From positions 64,071,296-64,135,295 of the forward strand of contig CM053142.1 in the NCBI GenBank assembly GCA_028571685.1: a DNA stretch of 64,000 nucleotides. The letters are read 5' to 3'. The first letter of the stretch is position 1. Every line of letters starts with the position of its first letter. Shown here piece by piece: positions 11,055-21,741 of this stretch. The notes beneath the pieces were generated by a model. The model searched no databases and was not told the DNA's origin. It saw nothing but the letters and a program-made list of their open reading frames with translations. Source of the DNA: Heterohyrax brucei (Eukaryota; Chordata; Mammalia; Hyracoidea; Procaviidae). The position numbers were made by a program, and so were the translations under genes.

Positions 11055-12525
11055 CTAGGGCTCAGGGAAGGCATTGATTCCTACTGTGTTTTAGTGCTAT
11101 TAAACAGGCGCGCAACACTTAAACCAGTGAAATCTGAGGGCTATTACTTTCCCAATAACCAACGTGTTGCTCTAGAAGTGAAATGACTTGCGTTAGGATG
11201 TTCTCCACAGGTGTGTATGTGAATATACCAGGGGTGCTGGGAGAAAGGAGGACAGGGCGGAGTTCTCTGAGTGCTGACCCCGGCTAGTGGTGAGAGGATC
11301 TGAAAGGGTGGAAGGAAGCTGCAGAAAGGCTTCTCTCAGGTTGTAGAATTAGTATGTGGTCTTTGGTGAGTTTCAGAAAGAACAAAAACAACAACAACCA
11401 ATTGCCATCGAGTTGATGCCAACTCAGTGATGCTACAGACGGGTACAAAAATAACATTGATTATCAGTGTGTTCCCAGTGTGGTCATTCAAATGAGTATC
11501 TAGGTGTGTGTTGCGGGAGGTGGGCATTCTTCTGCCTTAAAGCATACCTTTAGTTATAAGGAACAGAGAGACACAGAGGACAGTGGGTTCTCTGTGCCCT
11601 CCAGGTTTGAAACCTGGGCTCATTCTCTTGCTAGGCCTCAGTTTCCTCTGTGCCAGATGTGGCTAATTGTCTTCCCTGAATGTAGCTGGACCCCTTGCTA
11701 GAGTTTAGCAGCAGTGTTTGCCAGCCAGCCACCAGGAAGGTAGATCTCTCCACTCAACTGATATCTCACTCTTGTCTTGCAGAGTCTGGGTAGGGAAATA
11801 CCACCTTTGCTCTTAGAGAAAGAAGCTGCGTGTTCAGCTTCCTGCCTCTGACTCCAGCCTCCCACCCTGGGCCCTTGGGCAGCCAAGTAGCACAATGCTT
11901 GAGCACCTACTGGGGTCAGAGTTGGGAGAACGAACCTGGAAAGAGGACCCTGTTCAGGGAGTGCCTGGTATGGTGACTGGAGCTACGGCAGCTCATGTGA
12001 CAGCCCCTGTCCACTGCAGAGTCCTTGGCAGGTGGCCATAGAGTTTCTGCCCAGATTTCTAGTGGCGGGACTTCACGGCCACGTTGGTCAGCTCTGGGTC
12101 TCTGGGTGAGTGAGGTCCAAGGATCGTGTTTCACCCCACACGTTCTAACAGTTGGTCCTGTTCTGCCCTCCAGAGCCTCTCAGAATAAGGCCAGACTCCA
12201 TGAACCACAGTGGTGCTTCTTGCAATAAAACCAGCTCCCTACTCTTTGCCACCTTCCCCAAGTCCTCTCAGGACAGACACCTCTAGTTCCCTCACCCACT
12301 CCTTGTGGGCAATGGTATTTTCACAGCAGGAGGTGCTGGTGTGGTTAGTGCGAGGTGGGGACCCTGGCAAGGCTTCCGGAGCAGGTGAGACTGGAACTTT
12401 GGAGGGTATGTCGGTGGCAGCGAGATGGGGAAGCCCATTCCAGGCCAGGGAATGGCATGCGGGAATGTTCATCCACGGCAGGTGTGTGCACACGCCTGGG
12501 GAGTGTGAGCTTCGCTGGGGCCAGG
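11055..12525. other. Mostly unique intronic sequence
   Basis: Apart from a short antisense SINE tail at about 11,385-11,440 (CAACAACCAATTGCCATCGAGTTGATGCCAACTC), no repeat, exon or RNA gene was recognised. Confidence 0.4.
11385..11440 (-). repeat. Antisense SINE/RTE tail fragment
   Basis: ACAACAACAACCAATTGCCATCGAGTTGATGCCAACTC is the reverse of the shared AfroSINE/RTE 3' tail. Only about 55 bases are recognisable. Confidence 0.55.
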
Positions 12526-12950
12526 GAGAAGTCCCAGCCCTGCCCTCCCTTCAGCCCCTGCCCTCCTCATGGCCCATGCCCACCCCCGAGCCCTTACCCT
12601 CCCCCAGCCTCTGTCCTCCCGGCAGCTCCTACCGTCCCTTAGGCCCTTCCCTTCCCCAGCCCCTCCTTTCCCCCCAGCCCCTACCCTTTACCCAGCCCCT
12701 GCTCTCCCCCCAGGCCATTTTGTCCCTAGCCCCTGCCCTCTCGCCAGCCCCTGCCCTTCCCATAGCCCCTGTCTTCTCCCCAGGCCATACTCGCCCCAGC
12801 CCCTGCCCTCCCCACAGCCCCTGCCCCCCACCGCCCTTGCCCTCCCTATAGCCCCTAGCCTCCCCCAGCCCCTGCTCTCCTCCCCAATCCCTGCTCTCCC
12901 ACCAGGCCATGCCCACCCCACAGCGCCTGCTCTTCCCCCAATCCCATACC
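12525..12950. repeat. C-rich minisatellite (about 17-19 bp units)
   Basis: About 23 imperfect units built on CAGCCCCTGCCCTCCCC, with some GGCCATG-type variants at intervals. The pyrimidine strand is the + strand, so the minus strand is rich in GGGG runs that could form G-quadruplexes. It keeps frames open on both strands for 90-210 codons, which explains the long Pro/Ser/Leu-rich and Gly-rich frames here. They are not genes. Confidence 0.85.
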
Positions 12951-13790
12951 CATGTATAGACATCTCTGTACTGTCAGGACTCGGGATGGGGATGCAGCCC
13001 CCTCCTACTGGACGCGTGCAGGGAGCCTGCCACTAGCTGGGCCCAGGCTGACTCTCTCAGGATCGGCTTGTCATCACAGCTAGAGTCAGCTGTTAGTTTG
13101 GGAAGCTTTCCCTGGTCCAGTGTTTCACTCACGGTGTGTAGCCAGAAATATAACCCTCCTGTTTGCCAAGAGCAGAGGATCTTGGCAAGCATCCTTATGG
13201 CCTATTTTAAACTGAAGGGAAAAGGGAGAGGTACCTCCTGGGCTGAGCTGAGGACCCTTCCTTTATAGGGCTGAGTGGGCTGCCTGGGGGCTTGGCACTT
13301 TCTCTGGCATGAGCCAGTGGACACCTCTCTTGGGGGATAGGGTTATTTTAAGGCAACCAGGAAGACTTTTTAATAAGTACATGGTGGCCCTGACCTGGAA
13401 TTTGGAGACCTGACTTGTCCAGCTGTCCCACTGCCTTGCTGTGTAGCCCTGTCTGAGTGAGATGCTCAACCGTTTTGTTCCTCTTCCCTCTAGAAATCAG
13501 GGAGCTGAACTTTGATCTGACTTCCCTTTCCAATATACTCCTGTGACCCCAGAGAAGGATTATCCACATGCTCTGGAACACCTACTGTGCCCCTGTCATT
13601 CTGCTTCACTGCCAAAGTCCCTCCTTGCTGACTTACCAAAACCTCCCCTATGCAGACTCAAGTTCCTAAGGAAGCTGAATGAGAAGGTGAGAGTGGGAAG
13701 GTGGTAAAGGCTGCTAAATTACTTAGGAGGCTGCCTGCTGGCTGGGTGAACTAAGTTACAATAATCACTCATGAAGGATCCAGCATAGGC
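12951..13790. other. Unique intronic sequence, nothing recognised
   Basis: No repeat with clear family membership and no exon-like sequence seen. Confidence 0.4.
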
Positions 13791-13794
13791 TGGA

Positions 13795-13995
13795 GTAAGG
13801 TCTTGGATCTGGGATTTGACCTGCCAAGCCTCTCACTCACCTTGTAAACCTTGGGCAGCTTCCTTCATTTCTGTGAGCCTTGGTGTCTCATCTGTAAATG
13901 GGGATAATAGTGATAGTCTTCTCATAGGCTATGGTGAGGCTGCAGTGAGATAATGTGTGGAAAGGACCAGTGTCTGCCCTGAGTCAGTGCCAAGT
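13795..13995 (+). repeat. MIR element
   Basis: TCTGGGATTTGACCTGCC, ACCTTGGGCAGCTTCCTTCATTTCTGTGAGCC, CTCATCTGTAAATGGGGATAATAGTGATAG and GAGATAATGTGTGG follow the MIR consensus order, including the core. Confidence 0.8.
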
Positions 13996-14439
13996 GAGCC
14001 ATGGCCACTGCAGTGCCCACTGCTGCAACTGTCATGGCCTGTGTAGAGTTTCCAGAATGTCCCTGTAGGCAAGTTGTGCCTGCGATGACGTTTTCACCCT
14101 TTGCGATCAAGACACCTGATGCTCAAGAGGACAGACCATCTGTCAGCTCAGGGTTCCTCGGGTAGAGAACAGTCTCTTTGTTGAAAGGTGCTAGAGCTCC
14201 GGCGGGGGCAGAGAGCTCTGGTCACTGCCCCATGACCTCTCTCGTTGGGAGTGGGATATGAGTGGTGGTCGTGACAGGGAGTTTACTTTGAAGGGAAAGT
14301 GGGGTGAAGCCACTGTATGTCAGGTCTCAAGGGACATTGGCTCTAGCCAGTGGCAGGAGCTGGGGGAGGAGATGGGCCAGCATGCCCCTGGGAACGTTTC
14401 TGTCCACTGTGCATTGGTCCAGTGGTGCTGGCACCTGGT

Positions 14440-14585
14440 GCAGCATCACTGTCACCTGTCGAAGTTTTAGAAACTAGGGCTGTGTGATTACAGTCCTGGA
14501 GACTGATACACAGCAGGTCCAGGGTGGGACCTGGGCATCTGGACTTTAAAAACTTTTTGGGAGATTCTCATACTCAGCAGGGGTG
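14440..14585 (-). repeat. MER5-like hAT DNA transposon relic
   Basis: CAGCATCACTGTCACCTG...CACAGCAGGTCCAGGGTGGGACCTGGGCATCTGGACTTTAAAAACTTTTTGGGAGATTCTCATAC resembles the MER5 group of non-autonomous hAT-Charlie elements. Subfamily uncertain. Confidence 0.55.
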
Positions 14586-14659
14586 TGATGGGAGAAGGAC
14601 TGTGGCGGCCAACAGAGGTGAGCATTGATCCCAGCCCTGCTGACATAAGCTTGGGTCAT

Positions 14660-14765
14660 TGTGCCTGCCCCTAGGATGGTGTGAGGGTTAAATGAAATAG
14701 TGCACCTGAAAGAAACATCCAGCTCAGTGCCTGGTTCGTAGGCACTAGTAAGTGGTGATGTTGGT
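14660..14765 (+). repeat. MIR fragment
   Basis: GGTGTGAGGGTTAAATGAAATAGTGCACCTGAAAGAAACATCCAGCTCAGTGCCTGG matches the 3' half of MIR. Confidence 0.55.
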
Positions 14766-15184
14766 AGCTGTCATCTCTGAAGCCCAAGCTTGGCAGGGGC
14801 CTCCGTCTACTAGGCCCTGCCTTCTTTCTTTAGACCGAGTACTCATTGCTTTCAGGGTTCAAGCTTCTTCTCAATTCTTAAATGCTCTTTCTTGCCCCTG
14901 TCTGCAGCATTGTGACATTGTAGGCCTCAGTGCCCAGAGTCTTCCCGTTTTAGAGGGGAGGAGAAGCAGGAGAGAACTGACTGTAAGTCGACAGAGAGTT
15001 GGAGACTTGCCCCCAGCTGCCCCTTCTCCTGGGTCAGGCTTGTGTCTAAAGTCTAGGTCTCAGACTAAATACTCAAATCATTTGTTCACCAAAAGAGGGC
15101 CAGAGTGAATGCCTCTTGGGTTCTGTCTGCACGTACTGGTGGTTGGTTCAGCGATGATGATCATGATGATGACAACAGTTGTGA

Positions 15185-15335
15185 CCGTGAGGACAGTACC
15201 CAGCACCTGTTGAGCATTTGCTAGGCGCTGGTACTGTTTTAAGTACTTTTCGTATATTAGCCTATCTAAACTCTGACAACTCTGAAGGAGGTCCTGCTAG
15301 TAAACCCACTTAACAGACATGGGCAATGCACCACG
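15185..15335 (+). repeat. Ancient MIR/L2-type fragment
   Basis: TTGAGCATTTGCTAGGCGCTGGTACTGTTTTAAGTACTTTTCGTATATTAGCC follows the familiar tract of ancient mammalian repeats. Exact family not resolvable by eye. Confidence 0.5.
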
Positions 15336-15418
15336 AATTGCTAAGGGCTTTATTTTCAAGTGTGCCTTTCCCCCCATCGTATTCTTGTCATGTTGATTCT
15401 AGTCGAGTTTCCATTAAT

Positions 15419-15580
15419 AGGAAACCCTGGTGGTGCAGTGGTTAAGAGCTGGGCTGCTAACCAAAAGGTCAGCAGTTGGACTCCACTGGGTGCTCTTTGG
15501 AAATGTTATGGGGTAGTTCTCTTCTGTCCTACAGTGTTGCTGTGAGTCAGCGCCAATGGGTTTGATTTTTTTTTCTTTTT
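15419..15580 (+). mobile_element. AfroSINE, first of a head-to-tail trio
   Basis: GGAAACCCTGGTGGTGCAGTGGTTAAGAGCTGGGCTGCTAACCAAAAGGTCAGCAG through TATGGGGTAGTTC and GAGTCAGCGCCAATGGGTTTGA to a T-rich tail is nearly complete. It lies 14 bases from the next copy in the same orientation. Confidence 0.9.
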
Positions 15581-15593
15581 TAATGTGATGTTG

Positions 15594-15757
15594 GAGAAAC
15601 CCTGGTGGCGTAGTGTTTAAGAGCTATAGCTACTAACCAAAAGGTTAGCAATTCATAGCTATCAGGTGCTCCTTGGAAAACTTATAGAGAGCAGTTATGC
15701 TCTGTCCTATAGTGTCACTATGAGCTGGAATTGACTCAACAGCCACAAGTTTGTTTT
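15594..15757 (+). mobile_element. AfroSINE, second of the trio
   Basis: GAAACCCTGGTGGCGTAGTGTTTAAGAGC, AACCAAAAGGTTAGCAATTC and TGTCACTATGAGCTGGAATTGACTCAACAGCC. Full-length type without the extra middle segment. Confidence 0.9.
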
Positions 15758-15769
15758 AAGAATGATGGA

Positions 15770-15975
15770 AGAAGCCCTGGTGGCACAGTGGCTAAAGTGC
15801 TCAGCTGCTGACTGAAAAGGCAGTGGTTTGAACCCGTCAGCTGCTCTGTAGGAGAAAGATGTAGCAGTCTGCTCTCATAAAGACTACGGCTTTGGAAACC
15901 TTATGGGGACAGTTCTGCTGTGTCATATAGGGTCACTATGAGTCAGAATCAACCTGACGTGGATTTAATGGTGAT
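15770..15975 (+). mobile_element. AfroSINE, third of the trio (longer variant)
   Basis: GAAGCCCTGGTGGCACAGTGGCTAAAGTGCTCAGCTGCTGAC, then GGAGAAAGATGTAGCAGTCTGCTCTCATAAAGAC (the extra middle found in one subfamily) and GGGTCACTATGAGTCAGAATCAACC. It belongs to a different subfamily from its two neighbours, so the cluster arose by separate insertions rather than tandem duplication. Confidence 0.9.
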
Positions 15976-15979
15976 GGAT

Positions 15980-17870
15980 CTCATGTGGAAACTTCTCTAC
16001 AGCCTGTAACCATGGCATGGGGTGGATGCTTCGTGCACACATGTCTGTTGACTGTTGAGCGACTTGTATTTGTTGGTTTCCAGGGGACCGAGGGAGAGGC
16101 TGAAAGAGGGCAGCAGCTGCCCTGTCACCAGGAGAGCTGCTCTGCGGCCAACCTGCCCACCCTGTGGGCTTCCTGCTGCAGTCATCGTCTCCCCTTTGTC
16201 CCCCACAGCCCAAAATAGCAGTCTACAGTCAAGAGAGACAATGAAGAGCAAGGCATGTGGCTGGGCGAGAGAGCTGATGGGTGTAGGGACAGTCAACCTT
16301 GGGGCTTCCGGCCGGACTCTGCCCCGCCAGCTCCAGGCTTTTTATAGAGTGGCTGCGTTAGGCGAGCCTGAGTGAGTCTGCATATGGCCTCATCTTACCA
16401 CAGCATGCGGACCCTTTGCAGAGGTGGCCTAAGGAGACGTGGCCCCCAGGCTGACCTGGGTTTGAATCTCTCAGCAGCTGACTCGCCCAACCCACAGCCA
16501 CATCGCGTAATGGGAGCAGCCGGTCAGGGCAACTGAAAAAGGAAACGGGCAGTGCCCAACCCAGCTCTATTATTAAACTTTTCTCTAGCACTTTCTCCCC
16601 ACTTAGCCCTTTGCCACCATGTTTGTGATATTTTTCTCTGTGCCAACCTAAATGAAGGTGGCCACTGTAGGCCACTATAGGGAGAACAGCACACCTAGAC
16701 CCAGCAATGGGATTTCATTTTTATGGTGGTGGAAAGATGAGTAACTTTCAGAAAGAACTTCTTGGGTTGTCTAGCTCAGGAACCCAGAAGCCACAGAACC
16801 TTTCCCTTTAGGCGGCCTTTAAAATAAAGTGAGTGTCTATTGGGTAAACATGCTTTAGGTGAAGACCCCTGTAGAGACAAAGGATGAATTCTCAAGGGCA
16901 TGGCTATGTTGGGAGAATCTTGGAATTCTCACTGGTGCAGAGATGAGAATAAAGATCAGTAGAGGTAGCACCTTGATGTTGTGTCTGTGGTCTGGCAGGT
17001 GGTGGTCGGCAGGGCCTGAATGTCCACTGTGGTTGGTTGTGTTTTCTTGCTCACTGTCTCCCTTGAGACAAGGCTCATCCCTTACCTCTTTTGTGGAGGG
17101 TGGGGAGACCTGTTGCATGAGGAACTAGACCTGACCCTGGTTCAGGGCTCATTTACACAAGTGCCCCCTTCTTTTGCCTCTTGGGTTGTTCTACCCTGTC
17201 TTCAGATTTGTTGGTTTTCAGGGACTGGGGGATGCTGATTGATGACAAAGAGGGAGGAGAGCTGTGGTGGGAGCCAGCAGATGGAGGGGAGTGGGGACAG
17301 CCAGATCTGAGGCCCAGCGGTGAGCTGCTGAGGGAGGCTGGAATTGCCCGGCCACATATGGTGGCAGGCCTGGGGTCTTCACAAGGAGCTGCCAAGGAAA
17401 TGCAAGAGCTTGCTGACTGAGGTACTCACTAAATCAGAGATGATGGGGCAGGGGCCACATGGAACCTGGGGAAGGAGTTTCCTGCAGGGGTCCTGAGTAA
17501 GAGCAGCCAAGTGCGGAGGAGGAGTCGTCAAGGCCACAGGCCTGGTGCTCAGCACTATGGCCATAGCGGGTGGTGTCTAGTTCCCTACCAGAAGGCGAGT
17601 GAGTTATAAATAGGAGATGATGGGCTGCAGCAAGAGCTGCCTCCAGCGTAATCGTCGATTTTGGGAGTGTCCTGGCCAGGGTTGGGAGGGATGGATAAGG
17701 TTAAATTCGGCCGTTGGCTGATTGGCATTTCTTGGGCCAGGTGCTAATCCCTTCGTGAGGTCAGATAAGCTCCCTAGCGGCGCCCCTGATCTTGACTTTG
17801 GAGGCCAGATAAACTCTTACACAGGACTGCAGAAAAACCCCGAAGTCATGACTACACTGCATTGTCTGAA
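15980..17870. other. Unique intronic sequence, nothing recognised
   Basis: About 1.9 kb with no interspersed repeat I can identify. Several short overlapping frames exist on both strands, none with a family signature. Confidence 0.4.
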
Positions 17871-17887
17871 ACAGAGCAAAAGCCGTC

Positions 17888-18095
17888 TAAACCAAAAACT
17901 AAACAGTCTGCCATTGAGTCGATGCTGACTCATGGCAAGTCTGTGTGTGTTGTAGAACGGTGGTCTATAGAGTTTTCAATGGCTAATCTTTCCGAAGTGG
18001 ATTGGCAGGCCTTTGTTTCAAGGCTTAGCTGGGTGGGTTCAAACCTCTAGCCTTTAGGTAAGCAGCTATGTTAACTGTAACACCCAGGGACTCCA
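17888..18095 (-). mobile_element. AfroSINE with perfect target-site duplication
   Basis: CTGCCATTGAGTCGATGCTGACTCATGG opens the antisense tail, TTTCAATGGCTAATCTTTCCGAAGTGGATTGGCAGGCC is the middle and AACTGTAACACCCAGGGACTCC is the head. AAAAGCCGTC occurs at 17,878-17,887 and 18,096-18,105, an exact 10-bp duplication. Confidence 0.9.
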
Positions 18096-18109
18096 AAAAG
18101 CCGTCAGAG

Positions 18110-20395
18110 CAGGAGTTTAAGAGGGTTCTCTCCAAGGCAAGGTTCTTTCCTGAAATATGCAATGGGCTCTGCTATATGACTATCTCTCCACCAGGGCCAT
18201 CCCACAGGAACACTATTCTGGAAGAGCTCTATAATTAGTGAAGAAAATAACCTCTTCCTGGGGAGTAGCTTAGGCCAAGGGAGACCCTAGCTATGTTGAA
18301 TATCATGGATGAGTTGGGTGCAAGGCAATAGGCAAGCAAAATTGAAGGTTAGGATTCCCTTTTACCGGTTCTATTTGTCACCCTTCTTCAACATCTGATG
18401 AATCAGGAGACCTGTCCCCACCAAGTTCTCAGTGATTCTGTTCTCCAACTTTGTAAGTGAAGGCAGAAAGCTACCAGACTGCATTTCATTGCTTTTAGGG
18501 TTTCCTGCTCCCTCTCTGGTCTGCTGGTGGTATAAAGTGTTATCCTTCCTACAGAGGGAAAAGGTGGGTTTCCAACCCTGCTCACTCTCCAGAGGTCTCC
18601 GGGTAGCAGGCAGGCTGTCTGCTGCTGGCTGTGAATGAGGCACTCATTCCTCTCTTTAAATACCCTGGGGTTTTGGCCTGGTTTTTTCCTCCAAGTCTTA
18701 TTCCACTTCCTTCTCTGAGATGGAGGCTCTTGCTCTGCTACCTGCTGGAACTTATAGGCCATGCTTATGGGTTTCTTGGAATCATCTCTTTCCAGGACTG
18801 TAAAACCTGGTCCCCATGGGATATTGTGTCCCCTGATGGGCTGTCCTCTGCTTTATGACTGCTGTCTTGGTGGCACTCACTTCCCCATCACAGAGCCAGA
18901 GCATCCAAGAACAGCAGTGACTGCTTGTTCCATTATAAACTCAACTAGCTGAAACCCAGCGAGACACTGCAGGAATAAATTATCCCCAACAAGCTCTCCT
19001 GTTAAAAGCCATGCCCTTCCACTGCTCCCTCCTGTTACCTTCCTTGCTGGCATCTCAGTAGGGTTTCCTGAGCTAGCCTGCAGTCTGTCCCCATTCTCAC
19101 GCCCTTTATACCTACTAGGATGGCTTCTTTCTAACCACCAGATATGACAATCCAGGGGACTTTGGTGGTCGGAGAGCTTATGACGCAGGTCCCCAGAAAG
19201 GGAGAGGATTGTATTTCATTCCTTTCATTGTTTTTACACTTTTCACCAGAGAAAGATCTTTATGAAAGAGGAGGAACATAGCTGATCTTGTAGGAGGTCT
19301 TCCTTCCTGACAGACATTTAGAGGATGGTGTCAGAAGAGAGGATCTTGAATCCAATGGACAGTGGTGAGCCAGTGAAGGGTCTTGAGCATGGAGATGGCG
19401 TGGCAAAAGCAATTTTGGAAAGTATAACCTAGGTGATGGGAGGACAGTGGTACTGGGATGGTGTTAGCAAGAACAGGTTGCTCAAAGGTCCTTTAAGAGT
19501 TGAGCCATCTACAGGTGCAGGGGGACCCTGTCTTGAATTTTACTGTGGGTATCCCACTCAACAGCTTGATGGGTTCAAGAGGAGAGGTTCTTGCCAAGAT
19601 TTATTTTGTATCTGAGTGCTGTGGACCCAGGATATGTTCTCCCACCTGAGAGTGTACTTTCACCCTCATGTCCTGTCCTTTGGGATGGAGAAGAGAGAAG
19701 AGGAGAAAGAAGAGGAGGAGGAGAAAAAGGAGAAAGAGAAGTCAGGTGTAGATTCCTGGAGGGAGGAAGACTGCGGTGAACATTTCCAGCCTGGACAGTG
19801 TGTAGCTTGTCATCTCTTCTGGAGAATGCCTGTAGGCAGTGGGTGGGGTTCTTGGCCCCTTCCCTGGGTTTTGGGCTGTTGCTTGGCTTTGGAGACCAAG
19901 ATATCAGACAGCCTGCAGACACCATTTCTTATACTCCTTCTTCCCCCTCCACAAGGGGAAACCATAGATCACAGGCCTCGTTGAATAATAGCATATCCTG
20001 ACCTTTCCCTCTTGCCTCCTCTTGAGTACCTGGTCCCAGGACCTTCTCCCAAGCCACTGTCAGGAATGATGGGCCAGTCTGGGGCTGGCCTTCCCTTGGT
20101 GAGTCCTGCCCAGCAGAGATTTTTTAGAACCCCAGTGCGTGTGCAGATGTGCTCGTGATCTCTCTGGACAGTGCAGCACGTCCCCGAAGCCATCTGGCAG
20201 CTTCAGAAGATCCCTTGTTTTCTTGGCCTTTAGGTGATGTCCTGAGGTGAGGCAAGCTGCCACATAAGTGATGGTGACATCTAGGGAGACCTGGGGAGCC
20301 AGAGTATGAGACAGTTTCATGAGGAAAATGTCTGTGGGTTTGAGTCCCCAGCATCCCTGGAAAAGGCCATTTCATGTGAGTGTCCACTCTCTATT
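18110..20395. other. Unique intronic sequence with a GA-rich patch
   Basis: No exon or interspersed repeat was recognised. A purine-rich stretch (AGAAGAGGAGAAAGAAGAGG type) spans about 19,685-19,745. Confidence 0.4.
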
Positions 20396-20515
20396 AGGCA
20401 GTGTGCTTGTAGCAGCCCCCAAAGCTTGGTGTTGTTATCTTCATTGTGTGAGTGAGAGGTGAAGACTTACAGAGGTTAAGTAGTCTTCCCAAGGCTGCAT
20501 TGTTGGGGCACAGTT
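20395..20515 (+). repeat. MIR-type fragment
   Basis: TGTTATCTTCATTGTGTGAGTGAGAGGTGAAGACTTACAGAGGTTAAGTAGTCTTCCCAAGGCTGC matches the gain-of-threshold tract common to old mammalian repeats. Confidence 0.45.
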
Positions 20516-20527
20516 TATGTATGTATT

Positions 20528-21440
20528 TAATTGTGATGAAGTAGAATTATACAATCCAGATTAAATTTGCATGCCTGCCTATCTGCAGCTCCTGCTCTCC
20601 TTGCCCAGTGACAGCACAGCTCCTCCTTTTCATTCTATATTTGTCATATCCTCTTAACAATCTCCTGTCCCCTCCTCTCCACCCTCTCCTCTCCCTTCTA
20701 GTAAGAAACCATAAGGACAGCATCCTATAGATGCATAGCGCCATAAAGGACACACATCACATGGTCTCATTGTGTCCCTGAGTCCAGTCCATTCCTGTCC
20801 GAAGAGTTGACCTCAGTAATGGTTTGTGGTCAGGGGCAGCAGCAGGTCTGGGGGCATGGTCCCAGGGGAACCCCCAGGCCTCCAGACTATCAATTGTGGT
20901 CTTTTAGTGGAGTTCTTGAGGTGAACCCCTCTTTTTCTTATGTTGCCACTTGACTCAACATTATATGCCCCATCATGACTGTCTTTGGTGGTGGCTGGGC
21001 AACATCTGGTTCTTCTGGTAACATGTTGATACAGTCACCTATCACATGGGTCCTTCTGTCTCCTGGACTCTTTTTTACTCATGTCTTTGTTGTCCTTGTT
21101 GATCATCTGTTCTAGATGAGTTGGGACCATTTGGTGTACCTCAGATGGCAGCTTGCTAGCTTTTAAGACTCCAGATGGCACTCACCAATATAGGGTGGAG
21201 AAGACTCTCTTAACAGTAGACTAGTAATGCCAGTTGGCCTTGATGTCCCCTGGGAGCATGGTCCCTCGACCCATGCCCCTGCTACTTTATCCTTGCAATA
21301 TTGGGTTAAAATTAGAAGAGTTTTCAGTTTATATTGAAGTCCAGCTAAGTTGATCTTCTTCCTATGGGCCACAGATTTTAATTCACTTGAATCCATTCAA
21401 CTTTATAGCCATGTTCCTTCTTATTTGCCAGAGCTTTCTC
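20528..21440 (-). mobile_element. L1 3' UTR copy, antisense, 5'-truncated
   Basis: It aligns by eye along its whole length with 21,742-22,640 in the same orientation: GCATGCCTGCCTATCTGCAGCTCC, CATCCTATAGATGCATAG, CTGTCCGAAGAGTTGACCTC, TCAATTGTGGTCTTTTAGTGGAG, GAGTTGGGACCATTTGGTGTACC and TTTTAAGACTCCAGATGGCACTCACCAATAT. Identity looks roughly 75-80 percent. No ORF2 part is retained. Confidence 0.65.
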
Positions 21441-21548
21441 AAATCCTACAGCGTTTTCTGTTTCCTGTAACTCAGGTCTCTAATAACTCTCCCAGGATCT
21501 TGGAGATGTCATAGAAGTATAAGCTACATATAAACAAACAAACAAAAA

Positions 21549-21702
21549 TACAACAAACCTGTTGCTGTCAAGTCAATGCGGATTCATAGCAACTCTGCAG
21601 GACAAAGTAGAACTGCCCTACAGGGTTTCCAAGGTGGATTCAGACTGCTGATTTTTTGGTTAGCAGTCATAGCTCTTAATCACCATGTCACCGGGGTTTT
21701 CA
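21549..21702 (-). mobile_element. AfroSINE between two L1 3' ends
   Basis: ACAAACCTGTTGCTGTCAAGTCAATGCGGATTCATAGCAACTC (antisense tail), GAACTGCCCTACAGGGTTTCCAAGG, GGTTAGCAGTCATAGCTCTTAATCACCATGTCACCGGGGTTTT (head). Confidence 0.85.
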
Positions 21703-21741
21703 ATCTGCTTATAGTACATGCTTTTTTAGAGAAGAATTTTT

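Noticed and set aside
12210-12851. 213-codon Pro/Ser/Leu-rich + strand frame, the longest in the window
   Set aside because: It runs through the C-rich minisatellite, which keeps several frames open on both strands. No domain, splice context or start context supports it.
15419-15500. tRNA gene cluster (A- and B-box-like motifs in repeated units)
   Set aside because: The boxes are the internal promoter remnants of AfroSINEs, found in every copy.
15419-15975. CRISPR-like regular array
   Set aside because: Three about 160-bp diverged units with short irregular spacers are SINEs in a mammalian genome, not a CRISPR array.
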